A stretch of DNA of 64,000 bases, from the NCBI RefSeq assembly GCF_002878395.1, contig NC_061120.1:98842654-98906653 (forward strand). Direction: 5' to 3'. This document shows, piece by piece, positions 48,421 to 60,109 of this stretch. The notes beneath the pieces are model-generated. The model ran no database searches. It was given only the letters and a program-made list of their open reading frames with translations, and was not told the DNA's origin. The DNA is from Capsicum annuum. Lineage: Eukaryota; Streptophyta; Magnoliopsida; Solanales; Solanaceae. Every line of letters begins with the position of its first letter. The first letter of the stretch is position 1. The position numbers and the translations under genes were made by a program.

Positions 48421-49240
48421 TATATACACCAATGTCTGCTTGTTTCTTCTTTTCATTATTCAAATCGCTGCCTCACACTCTAGTATCAAGTCCTGAGATA
48501 AACCCCAAGAAAACTTCCTCATCCTATAACTCATACTAGACACAATCTCTGTAGCATCATGAGATAACTGATGAAACTTTAAAGCATACTCCTTCACAGT
48601 CATCCTTCCTTATATCAAGTTCACAAACTCTTTGGCCTTAGCCTTCCTCGACTCCTGAGTAATGAAACAATCAAGGAAAATACTAGAAAACTCCTCCCAT
48701 ATAGCTCGCTCAGCATCATCACCCCTCGATTTCTCCCACTTCTCATACCATTAATATGCCATATCCTTTAACTGATATGTGACAAATTCCACATCATCCA
48801 CATCAGTAGTATGCGTCACCCTAAATATATTCTTTATTTTATCAACAAACCCTTGAGTATCCTTCTCAACATTACAGACTATAAAGGTAGATGGATTAAT
48901 CTTATAAACTATCCAATTCAAGTGGCTTCAGAAAATAAAACAAAACAACCAACACAGTTGGGTTGACGAGACTGAGAGGTCACTAACTGAATCAGCAGAT
49001 AAATAGATTGATAAAACTCAACATTAAAATATCTCCTTAGGGCATTAGGGAAGGAACATCATCCATCCAAGAATCTCAGAGAGGACTATTCGAAACTAGT
49101 AAAACTCCATGAGAGGTAGTATAATCAGAAGTAGGGACCCTAGATCGATTCTGTACTCCATAAGTAATACGAATCCCACCCATATTATCCTTAGGTAGGA
49201 TAGAGGAGTTTCTACAAGTATCAGATCTCCTATGAGGTAT
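48421..49240 (-). pseudogene. E0 gag remnant with lost start
   Basis: The expected start MPxRRS reads IPHRRSD: ATG is ATA at about 49239-49237. Worn gag core blocks lie near 48850-48700 (GFVDKIKNIFRV-like, YQLKDMAY-like). The knuckle region is not recognisable. Confidence 0.6.
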
Positions 49241-49432
49241 GATCTAAAATATGAATAAATGGAATTAGAGGAGATTGCAAGACCTTAGATTCCATAGCCC
49301 AAAAAATAAAGTACAGGAAAGGGGAATCATTCCTAAATGCCTTGTAGCCTCTCCCATATAAGTGTGGTGCTCTACATACCCATAAAAAAACTCTAGTTGA
49401 CATGACTTTGTAGATACCAAATGACCATAAAT

Positions 49433-49448
49433 CTATGCTCTAATACAA
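49433..49448 (-). other. E0 primer-binding site, worn iMet type
   Basis: On the minus strand TTGTATTAGAGCATAG versus TTGGTATCAGAGCCTA, next to the LTR end at 49453. Confidence 0.75.
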
Positions 49449-49452
49449 AGCT

Positions 49453-51671
49453 TGTCATAACCTATACTAGAGCCCAGTCGTAATGGGTATCTTAAATCCA
49501 CCAAGGACCGGAGACCACTTATATTAACCTAGCCAACCATAACACAATACATCTAGCAGTAGATAAATTTTGAACATATGACTAGATAAAACTGAGTTTC
49601 AAACATATAATAAGATAGACTTGAGTTCTAAACATATAACAAGATAGATAAATCAATTGAATAAGATCTAAGTTTCTACAATGCCACATCCACCCATATC
49701 TTATCCACAAAGCCTCTATAAATCAAACATCAACTAATGTCAGGACATACCCCAACCTTCACCAAAAAGAGAATCCAAAGATAGTCTAAGATATAAATAA
49801 AGACATAACCACGAAATGAGGGTTTTTTTAAGAATGTAAGCTCACAACTTTAAAGCTAACTATGGTCAATCATGAAATCACCTATAACTGTACAAGGAAA
49901 CAAAAGTATCTCTAAACTCTACATCACATGGGGATATAACATTCGAGGATGATTAGCGAGGTGAGCGCTAGCATTTAACTCAGGGAAGAGATAAGATAAT
50001 GCCATTATCATTCAGTCTAAGATTATTCAAAACCATAAGCACACAATTATATATACATATATATGTACATATATATAACATATCGGGATTAGGAACAAGG
50101 ATTAGCATAATAGTTAAAACATTAACCTGGACTGTGTAGCTCAGATCATGTTAATAGGCACCCACTGGCTATATGGGTTTAAGTCCCCTACTGAAAGAGA
50201 CTTAATGCGTGTTAGCCGCACTAACCAAAGATATCTAAGATAGATCAGGGAATTTCACGACCACAAATCATTTACACATATATATATATCAATAGGATAA
50301 ACTATGCACACAGTCATCAAGACCCCCACACCGATAAATGTGGTTTCCTGTGTTTGTCCTTCCTGGGAATTACACCTTCACGGTGAGCTAAAAAACCACA
50401 TTAAGCCAATTTAAAACAAGATTCACATAACCTATCCATTTAATTGATGTATTATCCATTAAGGCATAAACCATAGGTATCGTCATACCTTTATGCTTGC
50501 AAGCTTATAATTATGCAATTGTAGTTCCATCTCTTGGTGTCGTGCAATGATCCCCTTAGTTTATTAGATTAAGTTAGGGGAATGTCATGACCCCATTATT
50601 TATCATATCAACTCGGGGGAATGCCTTGACCCCGAGCTTTAAATTTAAAATAAAAAATATGGCCAACAAGGCCTTCAAATCCATTCATGTTCCATTAACT
50701 TTTTTATGCAATTCCACGATTTCGAAAGTAATTTCAATATGTGTGCACTCAAGTTTCAAAGCCAATTATGCAAGTGGATTAAGGGAACACAATTTTCAAA
50801 ACTAATTCCAAACCAAATTCATTAATTTAGGGGAATGCCTCGACCCTTATCCCATTCACCATACCTTTGCACCCAAAGGTTTCAGAAAACATCAGTAAAG
50901 TGTACATAATTTCATTAAAACCATGGAAATCAAATTCAAGTAACCATCATTCCAAAATCCTTAACCCATTCTAAAGTAAATATTTAAATCCACATAAATA
51001 ACCATGAAATAAATGCATTTATATAAAACAAGTTTAGGGCAAGAGATACATGCCTGAGATACCGAGATATTTTGAGAAGAAATCACCCTTTGATCCCTAG
51101 ATGACCAATACTTAGAAAACCCTAGGTGTTCTTGCTTAGGGATTTGAGAGAGATAAGAGTAGTTTATGATCAATTAATGAAGTTTTATGGCGTATCTTAG
51201 CGTATTGAGGAATGATAAAAATGACCAAAGTACCCTTAAATAAAATATAGAAAATTATCGCCAGTGACTATGGGTTATATTACAACCTGTGAGGACACGT
51301 GATGAGTCATCACCATGACTTGTGGTTAGGGAAGTATCTCAGGGAATCTTTACTAGTTTCGTCACAAGTCATGCCCTATAACTTGTGACCAGACCTTATG
51401 ACTTGTGGAGTCTTAGTTGTTACCAAATTAGCAACCTTGGGCTATCTCACTTGTTTGGTCACAAGTCCCACCCAATGAATCGTGACCTCACCTTATGACT
51501 TGTTAGGTACCAATCATGATCATGATAGAAACTTAGGGAACAAAAACTAGTTTGGCTATGGCTAGCACTATATGACTCGTATAGTGTCTTCACAACTTAT
51601 TACCAAAGTCGTACCCTGGGTAATGAGCTTAAAACTTAGAAATTTTAGAGGCTAAAATCTGGGGTGTTGCA
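49453..51671 (-). repeat. E0 5' LTR
   Basis: 2219 bp, tgtcataacc...ggtgttgca. Aligns end to end with 8524-10760. Confidence 0.9.
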
Positions 51672-51676
51672 ATAGT
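51672..51676. other. Right target-site duplication of E0 (ATAGT)
   Basis: Identical to 8519-8523. Confidence 0.9.
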
Positions 51677-52870
51677 AAGCCTCAGTGATCAATTTGTGAC
51701 CCTCATCTTTATAGGATAGTAGCATCATACCTATTCCTTCACTTTGAATCTTTGAGGTATCTCCAAAATACATATTATCTCTCATCGTCTTCTTGATCTC
51801 CAAAAACCTATCTTCATATACACACATATTATTGCTTGCTCCATTCTCAAGATACCATGAACTTTAATTATCAATATAATCTTTTGTGAGTGTCATTAAA
51901 AATATTGACTCATCTTTTTCTTTGTTGTTATCAACAAGGGTAGAGTTTTCTTCAACATTACTATGACAGTCCCAAGAGTAATGTCCAAGTTTATGAAAAT
52001 TGTAGCACTAAATTTTAGATTTGTCATACCTCATTTCATTGGTACCGTTATAATTTTCACATCATTTTCCTCTTTGTTTGCCATGACCATGACCTCTAAA
52101 TATTTGGTGGTTTTTTATCTTCATTGTTGAATTTGTTGATATACCTACTTCCTCTTTCATAAGCTCTAGGGAAGCCATGGCCTCGCCATAGTACATTTCC
52201 TTTGTAGATTTTTTCATATCCAAAATCTTTAAAGGATGACTAAGTTTTATGAAGTTACTTCAGTGACTCTTTGTTTCTTCTTTTGATTTTTTCTTCATGG
52301 GCTTGTAAAGAACCTTCCAATTGCTCTACTATCATAGAATCTAAATCCTTTGATCTTCAATAACACACACCATATAATCAAATTTAGGTGTTAAAGAGCG
52401 AAGGATCTTTTCTACCACATGCACATCATCTCCTTCCTCCCCATATATTTTTAGTTGATTCACAACAACCTTTTCTCTTGAATTGAAATCCAAAATGGAT
52501 TCAGATTCTTTAATTTTATAAAAATTCAAAATCAATCCGTAGAGTTAGAAGTTTTACCTTCTTTACCTTATCAATTCCTTATAGGGAATTTTGTAAAATC
52601 TCCCAAGCATTATTTGAGGTGGTTGCATTAACCACCTTCTCAAACATACCATCATCCCTATATTGGTGGATGAGAGTGAGAGCATATTGATCTTTCTAAC
52701 TTGTCTTAATCAAGACATCTTTATCATTCTGAGACAAAGTCTCCTCATTAAAGGGGTTTTATTCCCTTTCAATAGTATTTTAAACATCTTGAGATCTAAG
52801 AATGACTTTCATTTGTAGGCACCATTTTTCATAATTTCCTTTTATAAGATGGGGTATTGAAAAGATAGTT
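51677..52870 (-). pseudogene. copia1 gag and protease start
   Basis: Gag core frame 52535-52341: FNSREKVVVNQLKIYGEE, then VVEKILRSLTPKFDYMVCVI, typical of copia gag (UBN2 family). Knuckle near 52010-51965: CYNFHKLGHYSWDC, second Cys turned to Phe. Protease near 51860-51690: WYLENGASNNMC, where DSGAS is ENGAS (catalytic Asp lost), then NMYFGDTSKIQSEGIG. The frame is broken at the E0 insertion. Confidence 0.8.
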
Positions 52871-52882
52871 GACTATTGTTTT

Positions 52883-52898
52883 TCATGGTTTGATACCA
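52883..52898 (-). other. copia1 primer-binding site
   Basis: On the minus strand TGGTATCAAACCATGA, following the LTR end at 52905. The first eight bases match the iMet primer site. Confidence 0.7.
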
Positions 52899-52904
52899 CA
52901 CTAT

Positions 52905-53398
52905 TGAGAAAATAAATAATCCCATCTAGGATAATATCCATATAAAATAGCAAAAACAAGAGAGTTATAACAACACCAAATATTATAATGGGGTAAATAT
53001 AATATACAAATGGCTTAATACAATAACTCCGATTAAAACTTGGTAGTGTCAGAGACTACTACTCTTATAAATGAAACAACAATCTTTTATTTCACATAAC
53101 TCACTGCAATAGTACTCCAACTTTATTTTCTCAGAGACTATAGAATATCTGTGGATTACTCTATTTTCTCTCAATTGCTCTATTTATTTTGATATACTTG
53201 AAAATGAACTAGAAATCATCTATTTATAGATGACTTGCCAAACTTTAAATAATTAAATAACATGTTACAACATTATGTCACAACACTAATTTGCAAATCA
53301 TGTCGCAACATCAATTTTTAGATCCATGTCACCACATTAAGCATGTTACAACACTAATTTTCTTTATTTTATTATTTTGGATTCCATAAAGATACCCT
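52905..53398 (-). repeat. copia1 5' LTR
   Basis: About 494 bp, tgagaaaata...ggattccata. The inner two thirds match 6540-6896. The right boundary was chosen so both LTR copies end at the same ggattcca(c/t)a. Confidence 0.75.
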
Positions 53399-53587
53399 TA
53401 AAAGTGAGAAAAGACAATTATTTATAGTTTACAATCTAATTCCTTGACTAATACAAGTTTAATAATAGCACCCTAAAGGACTAAGACTTATGGGGCCTCT
53501 CTAGGTGTCAACTTTCTTAGTGGGCTGGCTCATATTCACTTGGGACCCTAGTCCGCACAAGTCTATCTCACTTTTAGAGAGCCTAAT
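53399..53587. other. Anonymous spacer between copia1 and copia2
   Basis: No motif, repeat or reading frame that I can name. It may be host DNA or an older repeat. Confidence 0.5.
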
Positions 53588-53690
53588 GTTGGGAAAATTA
53601 TAATACCATCCAAGATAGCATCCATAAATAGTAATAAAAAAAGAGTATCAATGACACTAAATATTATAACGAGAGTAATTATATATATTT
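53588..53690 (-). repeat. copia2 LTR, outer piece
   Basis: tgttgggaaaattataatacc... follows the copia1 LTR pattern (52905-53000: aataatcccatctaggataa and onward), ending near attataacgagagtaa where the LINE begins. Confidence 0.65.
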
Positions 53691-54440
53691 TTTGGATTTA
53701 ATTTTTAGATTTTTATTCAAATTAAAAACCAATCACATAGTCTTTACACATTGGGCCAACCCAAACTATCATAAAAATTAGCTTGACCCGACCCATCCTA
53801 AATGAGTTTGAGATGTATACCCTTAGAAATAGGGTTTCCTAAAATATTTCACATTTTCCACCTTTTCTATCTAAGAATTAATGTTGCCGCCTACCATTTA
53901 CAGCATCCATCTTCAGCTTCAGTTATTGATTCCTTGCCATGGAAGCTATCTCTGAGCTCTTATATCCACTTATAATTGTATGTAGCTACTTCTCCATTTA
54001 TGTTGTTGTTCTAGCTTTCCTCTTTGATTGACTTGCCTCCTCTGTCCAAAATCTAGGTGATATCTTTGATATTTGGAATAGTAAAAGTCATTTTTGATCA
54101 CCTTAAAGGTCCTATTATCTTGGATCTGGTTGTATTTCTTAAGTAAGTGGCAGCTACCTTGTGAGTAATAATTTCTTTTCTCGACTTGATCTCCTTAAAT
54201 ATTGTAGTAGACAGGAAAAAGATACCAGAGCATACTAGCCTTTGGATTAAAGCCATCACTCAGGTCATAGGTTGCCATAGATCCACTTTCTTTTTACTGG
54301 TAGAACCTTTGTATTCTTGTGTATAGTAGCCTAAGCAATAGATTACTTATATAAGCTTCTGTATATTAGAATTGCTTGATCTATGTTTTCACCCTTTTTG
54401 AGGTGACAATCTCAACTATGGTATCTAAGATTTATCACTG
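53691..54440 (-). other. LINE 3' region
   Basis: No coding motif seen. A short T run near 53686-53692 would correspond to the poly-A tail, only 6-7 bases long. Confidence 0.5.
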
Positions 54441-55010
54441 TTGAGTATTTTCTTTCTAGTTTTTTTCATCCGTTGAAAGCTTATGAATGTGAATTCCTTT
54501 ACTTCAAATGCATAATTAGCAAAGTAATCAACCAATTTTTTCCCTTCTCTCAGAATGTGCTGATACTGGACTGTTATATGTTGCAATAACTTCCATGTTT
54601 GATTTACTTTATCCTCTATGCTCCATGGACACCATTGTTGTTTTATAAACTTTAGTATGCTGAAAGAGTCAGTTTGTATGACTACTTTTCTAATATGTGC
54701 CTTGTTACAATGTAATGCTACTTGTAGTATAGCTTCTACTTCTACTTGTATATTTGTAGTATCTTCAATGATTTCTCCTTTTGCATACCCTAAATCCCCT
54801 TATAATCCCTCACACAAAATGCATAATAGCTTGCCCCCGAATTCCCCCCCTAGAGGCTCCATCTGTATTGATTATAATCCATTCTTGTTGAGGAAAATCC
54901 CATTTTACCTTTATGACTTTTATCGTTGTTTTGTGCCTTGCCAACTCTATCAAAATTTCTGGCCATGTATTAGGAAATTCTTGGTATGGCTTTCTTACGT
55001 TCAGTAATAA
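54441..55010 (-). pseudogene. LINE RNase H remnant
   Basis: The start is clear: INTDGASRGGNSG near 54880-54835, the RNase H motif with the first catalytic Asp found at the end of many plant L1 ORF2 proteins. The rest is recognisable in pieces with stops. Confidence 0.65.
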
Positions 55011-55249
55011 TCTAATGTTTCTAATGATGTTGTGCTACACACTGTGCTCAGATAGCTACTTCCCTTTATGTTTCCCTTTGTTTCTTGTTTTCCACAACTC
55101 CCAAATAATAATTTTAGGGAGATCTAGATAATAACTTCTATCTCCGAGTCTAACATCTGTATTCCACTATTCCATGACAGTCTCCATAAAGTTTAGTCCT
55201 TGTATATTTATACCTGTAAAGTAGGAAAAGTAGGACCATGTCTTGTTAG

Positions 55250-56254
55250 CAATAGAAGCTATCAGAAACACATGTGAAATGGTATCTTGAGCATGGGTAG
55301 TACAACACCAACATTTGGTAGGGCCTTCCACCCCCACTTTCTAACACCCTTTTCAACTGGTATTTTTCCTTTCCAAATTCTCCATATTAGAAAGGAGAAT
55401 TTTAAAGGTAGCCCTTTTATCCACATATCCTTGAAAATTTCACTCTTTTCCTTCATCTGCCTAATATACTACTAGGCATACTTAAAAGTAAATTTCCTAT
55501 TAGATTTAAGTATCCAAATGGGTTTATCATTTTCCCTACTCCCATCTGGTGGCTGTACATTATCTAGAGTGTGATTAGCAATTTCCCCTGCCACTAACTG
55601 ATTCAACACAGTAACATTCCATGTTGCTTGCCTTGTCAATGTTATTAGCTTCTGAAACCTATCATCCCACATCAAGTCAATTTCTGTAACATGGTACAGA
55701 CTCCCTAATGTTTTCTAGTTGTCCCACCAAGTGGTAGATTCTACAATCCTGACTTTCCACAATATTTGATGCTCTATCAAATCTCTAGCCTGTAACATTT
55801 TCTTCCACACTTGTGAACCCCCAGCTATTTTCTTGCACAGAATCATATTAGGATGTTATTTCTAACAATACTTATTATGCATATAGTCCACCCAAATAGA
55901 CTTTTTGGTTATGAAGTTCCACCATAGTTTACAAAATAAAGCCATAGAAATATGTTTTAACAATCTAAAGCCTAACCCCCCTTCTTCCTCAGGTACACAT
56001 ATATCTTGCCACTTTAACTAATGTTTACTGTTACCCCCTATGTAGCTGCTCCAAAAAATTGAGCAAGAATCCTCAGTATTTGATTCACTACATTCATTGG
56101 GGGATTCATTATTGCTAAACAGTGAACTGGAATACTCTGAAGAACATGTTTAATCAAAATGGCCCTTCCCCCATATGATAGTAACTTACCCTTTCAACAT
56201 AGCAAGTACCACTTATTCTATTCATCAACCCCTGATAGTAATCTTTCTTCTTTC
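55250..56254 (-). pseudogene. LINE ORF2 RT thumb and zf-RVT remnant
   Basis: Frame 55456-55262: MWIKGLPLKFSFLIWRIWKG then VRKWGWKALPNVGVVLPM is the zf-RVT domain (PF13966), with the Cys residues of the C-W-C-C block replaced. Frame 55675-55472 (DRFQKLITLTRQATWNV) is the segment before it. The segment 56254-55680 has short RT-tail blocks with stops. Confidence 0.7.
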
Positions 56255-57240
56255 TCATATAGAAATAGGACAACCAAGGTAAGTAAAAGGGAAATCATTC
56301 CTCATTATTCCCGTTATCATCTCTGCCATAGCCGCTACCCCATAAGACATATTTTTATGCAAATATATAGCACTCTTATCATTATTGATCCTATGTGCTG
56401 AAGCTCTCTCATACTTCTCTAAATTTTCTGTCAACAATCTCAAAGTATTGATATTTGCCTTGCATAAAATAATTATATCATCATGAAAAGCTAAATTATT
56501 CAATTTAGAACTTCCTCTAGGAATCCCAAAAGTTTTGAACTCTTTATTCAACAATAACTTATTAAGAGACCTGGACATTACCTCAGTTGCAATAATAAAA
56601 AGAGTTGGTGACAGAGGATCACATTGTTTCAAACCTCTAGTAGGTCTAAAGAACCCCTTAGGTTGACTATTTAAAAGGATTAAATACCAATTATTACTCA
56701 ACAGCCTATACACCAATTCTATAATAACTTCTCCAAAACCTATTTTTCTCATGACTTTTGTCAAGAAAATCAATTCTACCCTATCATATCTTTTATCATA
56801 TCCTGCTTTAAGACTATGTTAGGAGGCTTATGTCTTTTATTAATTTTTGACATAATCTCCTGTACCACTAGAATATTCTCTACTATACTCCTTCTATTTA
56901 TAAAACCAGCTTGCTCTTCTGAGATAATCCATGGCAACAACTTCTTAATTCTATCATTTATGATTCTTGGAAATATCTTGTTGATAAAATTATATAGAGA
57001 AATTGGTCTAAAGTCAGAAAAAGTGTTAAGCACCAACTTCTTTGGTAACATTACTAAATTTGTGTGGGTAATAAACTTGGGCAGTTCATATCCACAAAAA
57101 ATATATTTACCATATCTTAATTGTCATTCCTAATAATTTCCCAAGAATCTTGATAAAATGATCCAGTCACACCATCTGGCCCTGCTGCACTATTTCTACT
57201 AAGATCCATTCCAACTTCTTTGTCTTTCTGTATTGTTGGA
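56255..57240 (-). pseudogene. LINE reverse transcriptase remnant
   Basis: Frame 57051-56776: DFRPISLYNFINKIFPRII, then SEEQAGFINRRSIVENILV, and VLKQDMIKDMIG with the first catalytic Asp. Frame 56773-56255: FFRPTRGLKQCDPLSPTLF, then LNNLAFHDDIIIL, the FADD catalytic box with Ala turned to His but both Asp kept, and FPFTYLGCPI. This is a typical plant L1 RT (RVT_1). A frame break at 56774 separates the halves. Confidence 0.85.
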
Positions 57241-57799
57241 TATACAATCTACTCTTTATTTTGATTAGAATCAATTACCTATGGTATTTCCTCTAAAATA
57301 GAGAAGTCTTCACATTGCTGCCCTTTGGTAAATTGCTTTTCAAAAAAATCTGACTACAGCCTCAGAGATGTCTACCTGATTATCCATCCACTCCACTTCT
57401 TCATTTTGAATTCTATTTACCTTCAGCCTGTTTCTTCTAAATCTTATAATAATATGGAAAAATTTAGTGTTCCTCCTAGCATCCTTAAACTACTCAAATC
57501 CTGACTTTTGTTTTCAAAAGTCCTTCTCCCTTCTGAGTTGCATATTCAGGTCTACCTGCGCTTTGAATAGTTTATTTCTATTATCTCCAGTTGGATTCTA
57601 TTCAAATTGGACCTCTAATACTTTAATAGCTTCCTCAAGAGATGAAATTTCTCGAAAAATATTATCAAATCTCTCTTTACTCCACTGAGTTAATGCTTTA
57701 CTAGTTTTCTTCAACTTGTGATAAAACATGATAGATGGATTACCCTACACTTCTATTGTCTAATTCTGCCTAATTAGCTCTAAACAAGTCTCATCCTTC

Positions 57800-58524
57800 A
57801 GCCAAAAGTTTAGAAATCTAAAAGATTTAATGATTTTTTTTCCTGAGGATTATACATCTGTAATAGTAAAGGAGTTTGATCTGATCCACTTTTAGGCAAA
57901 TGCTCTACTTTTAGTACTTGGAGCAAATTTTGCAGTTTGTTATTCCATAATACTCTATCTAGCCTCTCAAATATACAAGCCTCATCCAATCTCCCATTCC
58001 TCCATGTAAACTTACTCCTTTTAAAACCCGGGTCTTCTAAATTACAAATACTAATATAGTGATTAAAATCAGTTGTATCTGCTACTGTAATAGATAAGCC
58101 TCTAAGTTTTTCTTCATTGCTAGTTACTACATTGAACTCTCCCCCAACCATCCATGATTTATTCATAGATTGAGCCATATCTGCTAGAGATTTCCATAAT
58201 GCCATCTTTCCTGATTTGTACACTTAGTAACTACTACTCCAGTTCCTTCTTCTTAAGTAAAAATCTTCAAAGTTAATTTCTGCTCTTCATCTTTTACCAC
58301 ATTACATTGGACTCTTCCATCACAAAAAGCCTATATTTTTCCAGAGGAATTACTTACTACTTACTGCATACCCAATCTGGTTCTGTACTCCTTAATTATG
58401 TTGGCATCATGAAAAGTTTCCATGAGACCAATAAAGTGAAAATGGCGTCTCTTTTGCATTGAGATCAGTCTTGAAAAATCTTTCTTTGTATTAACTAATC
58501 TTATGTTCCACAATAATGCTTTCA
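57800..58524 (-). pseudogene. LINE AP endonuclease remnant (ORF2 N-terminus)
   Basis: Starts MKALLWNIRLVNTK at 58524, then FHFIGLMETFHD. The frame 58223-57810 has SWMVGGEFNVVTSNEEK (GDFN changed to GEFN), FTWRNGRLDEACIFERLDRV and HLPKSGSDQTPLLLQM, where the catalytic SDH is SDQ. The enzyme nicks target DNA to prime reverse transcription; loss of His should abolish this. Confidence 0.85.
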
Positions 58525-60037
58525 TACTAAGTTATTTTTAGATTGACTTCTGGTAAGTATTGTGTTAGCACTTGCTTTGTTGTGCTTTTTCTTCTTTTTC
58601 CCAGCTGCTGATTTAATTGTGTCAATTTTCTTTGGACATAATCCTCCCTCAATGGTCACTCTATCAATATTGTCTTCTAAATCTCCCTTATCCAAGGATT
58701 CTTTGTCCTTGTTTGCCAATTCCATTTGGTGATTAGCCTGTATGGCCAAAGGTAATATACTACTCCTTCCTCTACTTTTTCTGATTCATTAGAATGTTCA
58801 ACAAGTTCTAGTTCCATTAATTATTGTTTCTGCTCTCCATCTACATGAGTCTATATTCCTTTCCCCTAAACTTGCCTCTGCTTGGGGCTAGTATTTTTGT
58901 TCGTATTCTTTACTCCTTGTTCAACACCAAAAGTATTTGTAACCCCTTATTTGGTGCTTTGATTCTGCTCCTTATCCTCCTTTTGCATATATTCCATGTG
59001 TTATTTATCTTGCCTCTCCTCATTCTCCTCTTCTTGTTATAAAGATGTCAAATTATTATTAATTGGAACATTTTCAACTGCATCTTCCCCAACTTCACCT
59101 GTTATATGCCCATATTTGTCTTTTTTGTATTTATTCCTCCTTGTATGCCATTGCAACTTATTGTTTGTTCTTTCATTATTGCTGATTTTTGCTAATACTT
59201 CCTTTTCAACATTACAGGTTGCACCATCTTTAATTCCTTGAATTTATTCTGGTAACTATTTGTCTCCTGTATTTTCATACAACTCAGGATAAATGTTCCA
59301 ACAACTATTCTTATCATGCTCCTGCAAACAACACTCTTTACAGTACTTGGGCATATGATCATATTGCATTGCTACCCATTTCGATTTAATTGCACCTGTT
59401 ATGACATTTTTTTCATTAATTCATACTCTTTGTGGAAGTTTAACTACCAAATCCACCTCGACTTTGACCTTAGAACAACTAGGTTATATTTTATTTCTCA
59501 TTGCCATGTCTACTGTCAAAGGTTTCCTGATAGCTGATGCTATAGAAAAGACAACCTCTTTTGCAAAGAAATTTGGAGGTAAATCTTACATTGAAATCCA
59601 AGCTACCCTTATTGATATTTCAATATCAGGTTCAAACCAGGGGTCCCATAGCAATATTCTCATCTGCTAATATTTATTCTTAGCCTTGATATAATATGTT
59701 GACGTTGATAAAAGCGTAACATAGTCTTCAAGAACTTCTAAACAAATTAAAATATGTCTAGCATCAAGAACACCGATTGTGCAATCTCCTTTTATACCAC
59801 ATTGACCTGGAATAACCTTGCGAGGTTCATTCATATCGGGTTTACCACATGAAAATTTACCAACTATATAATATTGTAAATTTTCTTATACAATCAAGTG
59901 TTGTATCTCTAAACTTTTCCATGTGATACTAGCTTCTTCCTATAACATCAATTAGTACTTTGAACAACATTAGCATCGACATTCATGTGAGACTACTCCT
60001 CCAGTGGTTTAAGCCCACCGGAAGAGGTGGAGGCCAT
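58525..60037 (-). pseudogene. LINE ORF1 remnant (DUF4283 and CCHC knuckle)
   Basis: A plausible start is MASTSSGGLKPLEE at 60037, ended by a stop after 14 codons. The DUF4283-like domain runs about 59960-59420: LDARHILICLEVLEDYVTLL, IAWISM, LPPNFFAKEVVFSIAS, RKPLTVDMAMRNKI and VKVEVDLVVKLPQRV. An intact CCHC knuckle, YCKECCLQEHDKNSCW, lies near 59345-59298. The C-terminus has a Lys-rich run (GKKKKKHNKAS) near 58600. ORF1 binds the LINE RNA. Confidence 0.8.
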
Positions 60038-60109
60038 GGCAGCCGGACGAATAATTAGGGTTTTTTCGGGGTAGGGTTAATTAACTTTTGTTAGGAACAT
60101 ATAATTCAT

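Larger units (their letters stand above)
8524..51671 (-). mobile_element. E0: Ty3-gypsy element, host of E1
   Basis: Two ~2.2-kb LTRs (8524-10760 and 49453-51671), both TG...CA, are flanked by the perfect duplication ATAGT. The minus-strand order is LTR, iMet primer site, gag, protease, RT, RNase H, integrase, break occupied by E1 (11798-45915), integrase C-terminus, polypurine tract, LTR. Without E1 the element is about 9.0 kb. The LTRs are strongly diverged: I counted about 27 differences in 165 bp of one stretch, so it is an old insertion. Confidence 0.9.
6540..53398 (-). mobile_element. copia1: Ty1-copia element split by a 43-kb nest
   Basis: The minus-strand order is 5' LTR 52905-53398, primer site, gag and start of the protease (52900-51677), then a break occupied by E0. 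Integrase, RT and RNase H remnants (8523-6897) and a truncated 3' LTR (6540-6896) follow. Removing E0 with one ATAGT copy joins ITEAYY to VPKLKSNNLSLGQLL, the conserved stretch at the protease/pre-integrase boundary. Without the insert the element is about 3.7 kb, shorter than a normal copia element because most of RT is deleted. Confidence 0.85.
53691..60075 (-). mobile_element. L1-type LINE retrotransposon, degenerate
   Basis: On the minus strand: short 5' leader, ORF1 (from 60037), endonuclease, RT, zf-RVT, RNase H, then ~750 bp of 3' region ending at a short T run (poly-A on the element strand) near 53692. At 6.4 kb it is close to full length. It lies within a copia LTR (53588-53690 and 60110 onward), with about 30 bp of LTR sequence present at both edges. 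Confidence 0.85.

Noticed and set aside
54618..55007. Plus-strand frame of 129 codons with hydrophobic runs
   Set aside because: It is antisense to the LINE RNase H (INTDGASRGGNSG on the minus strand).
58824..59241. Plus-strand Leu/Ser-rich frames that look like membrane segments
   Set aside because: They are the antisense of the charged ORF1 tail of the LINE; the apparent transmembrane character is a strand artefact.
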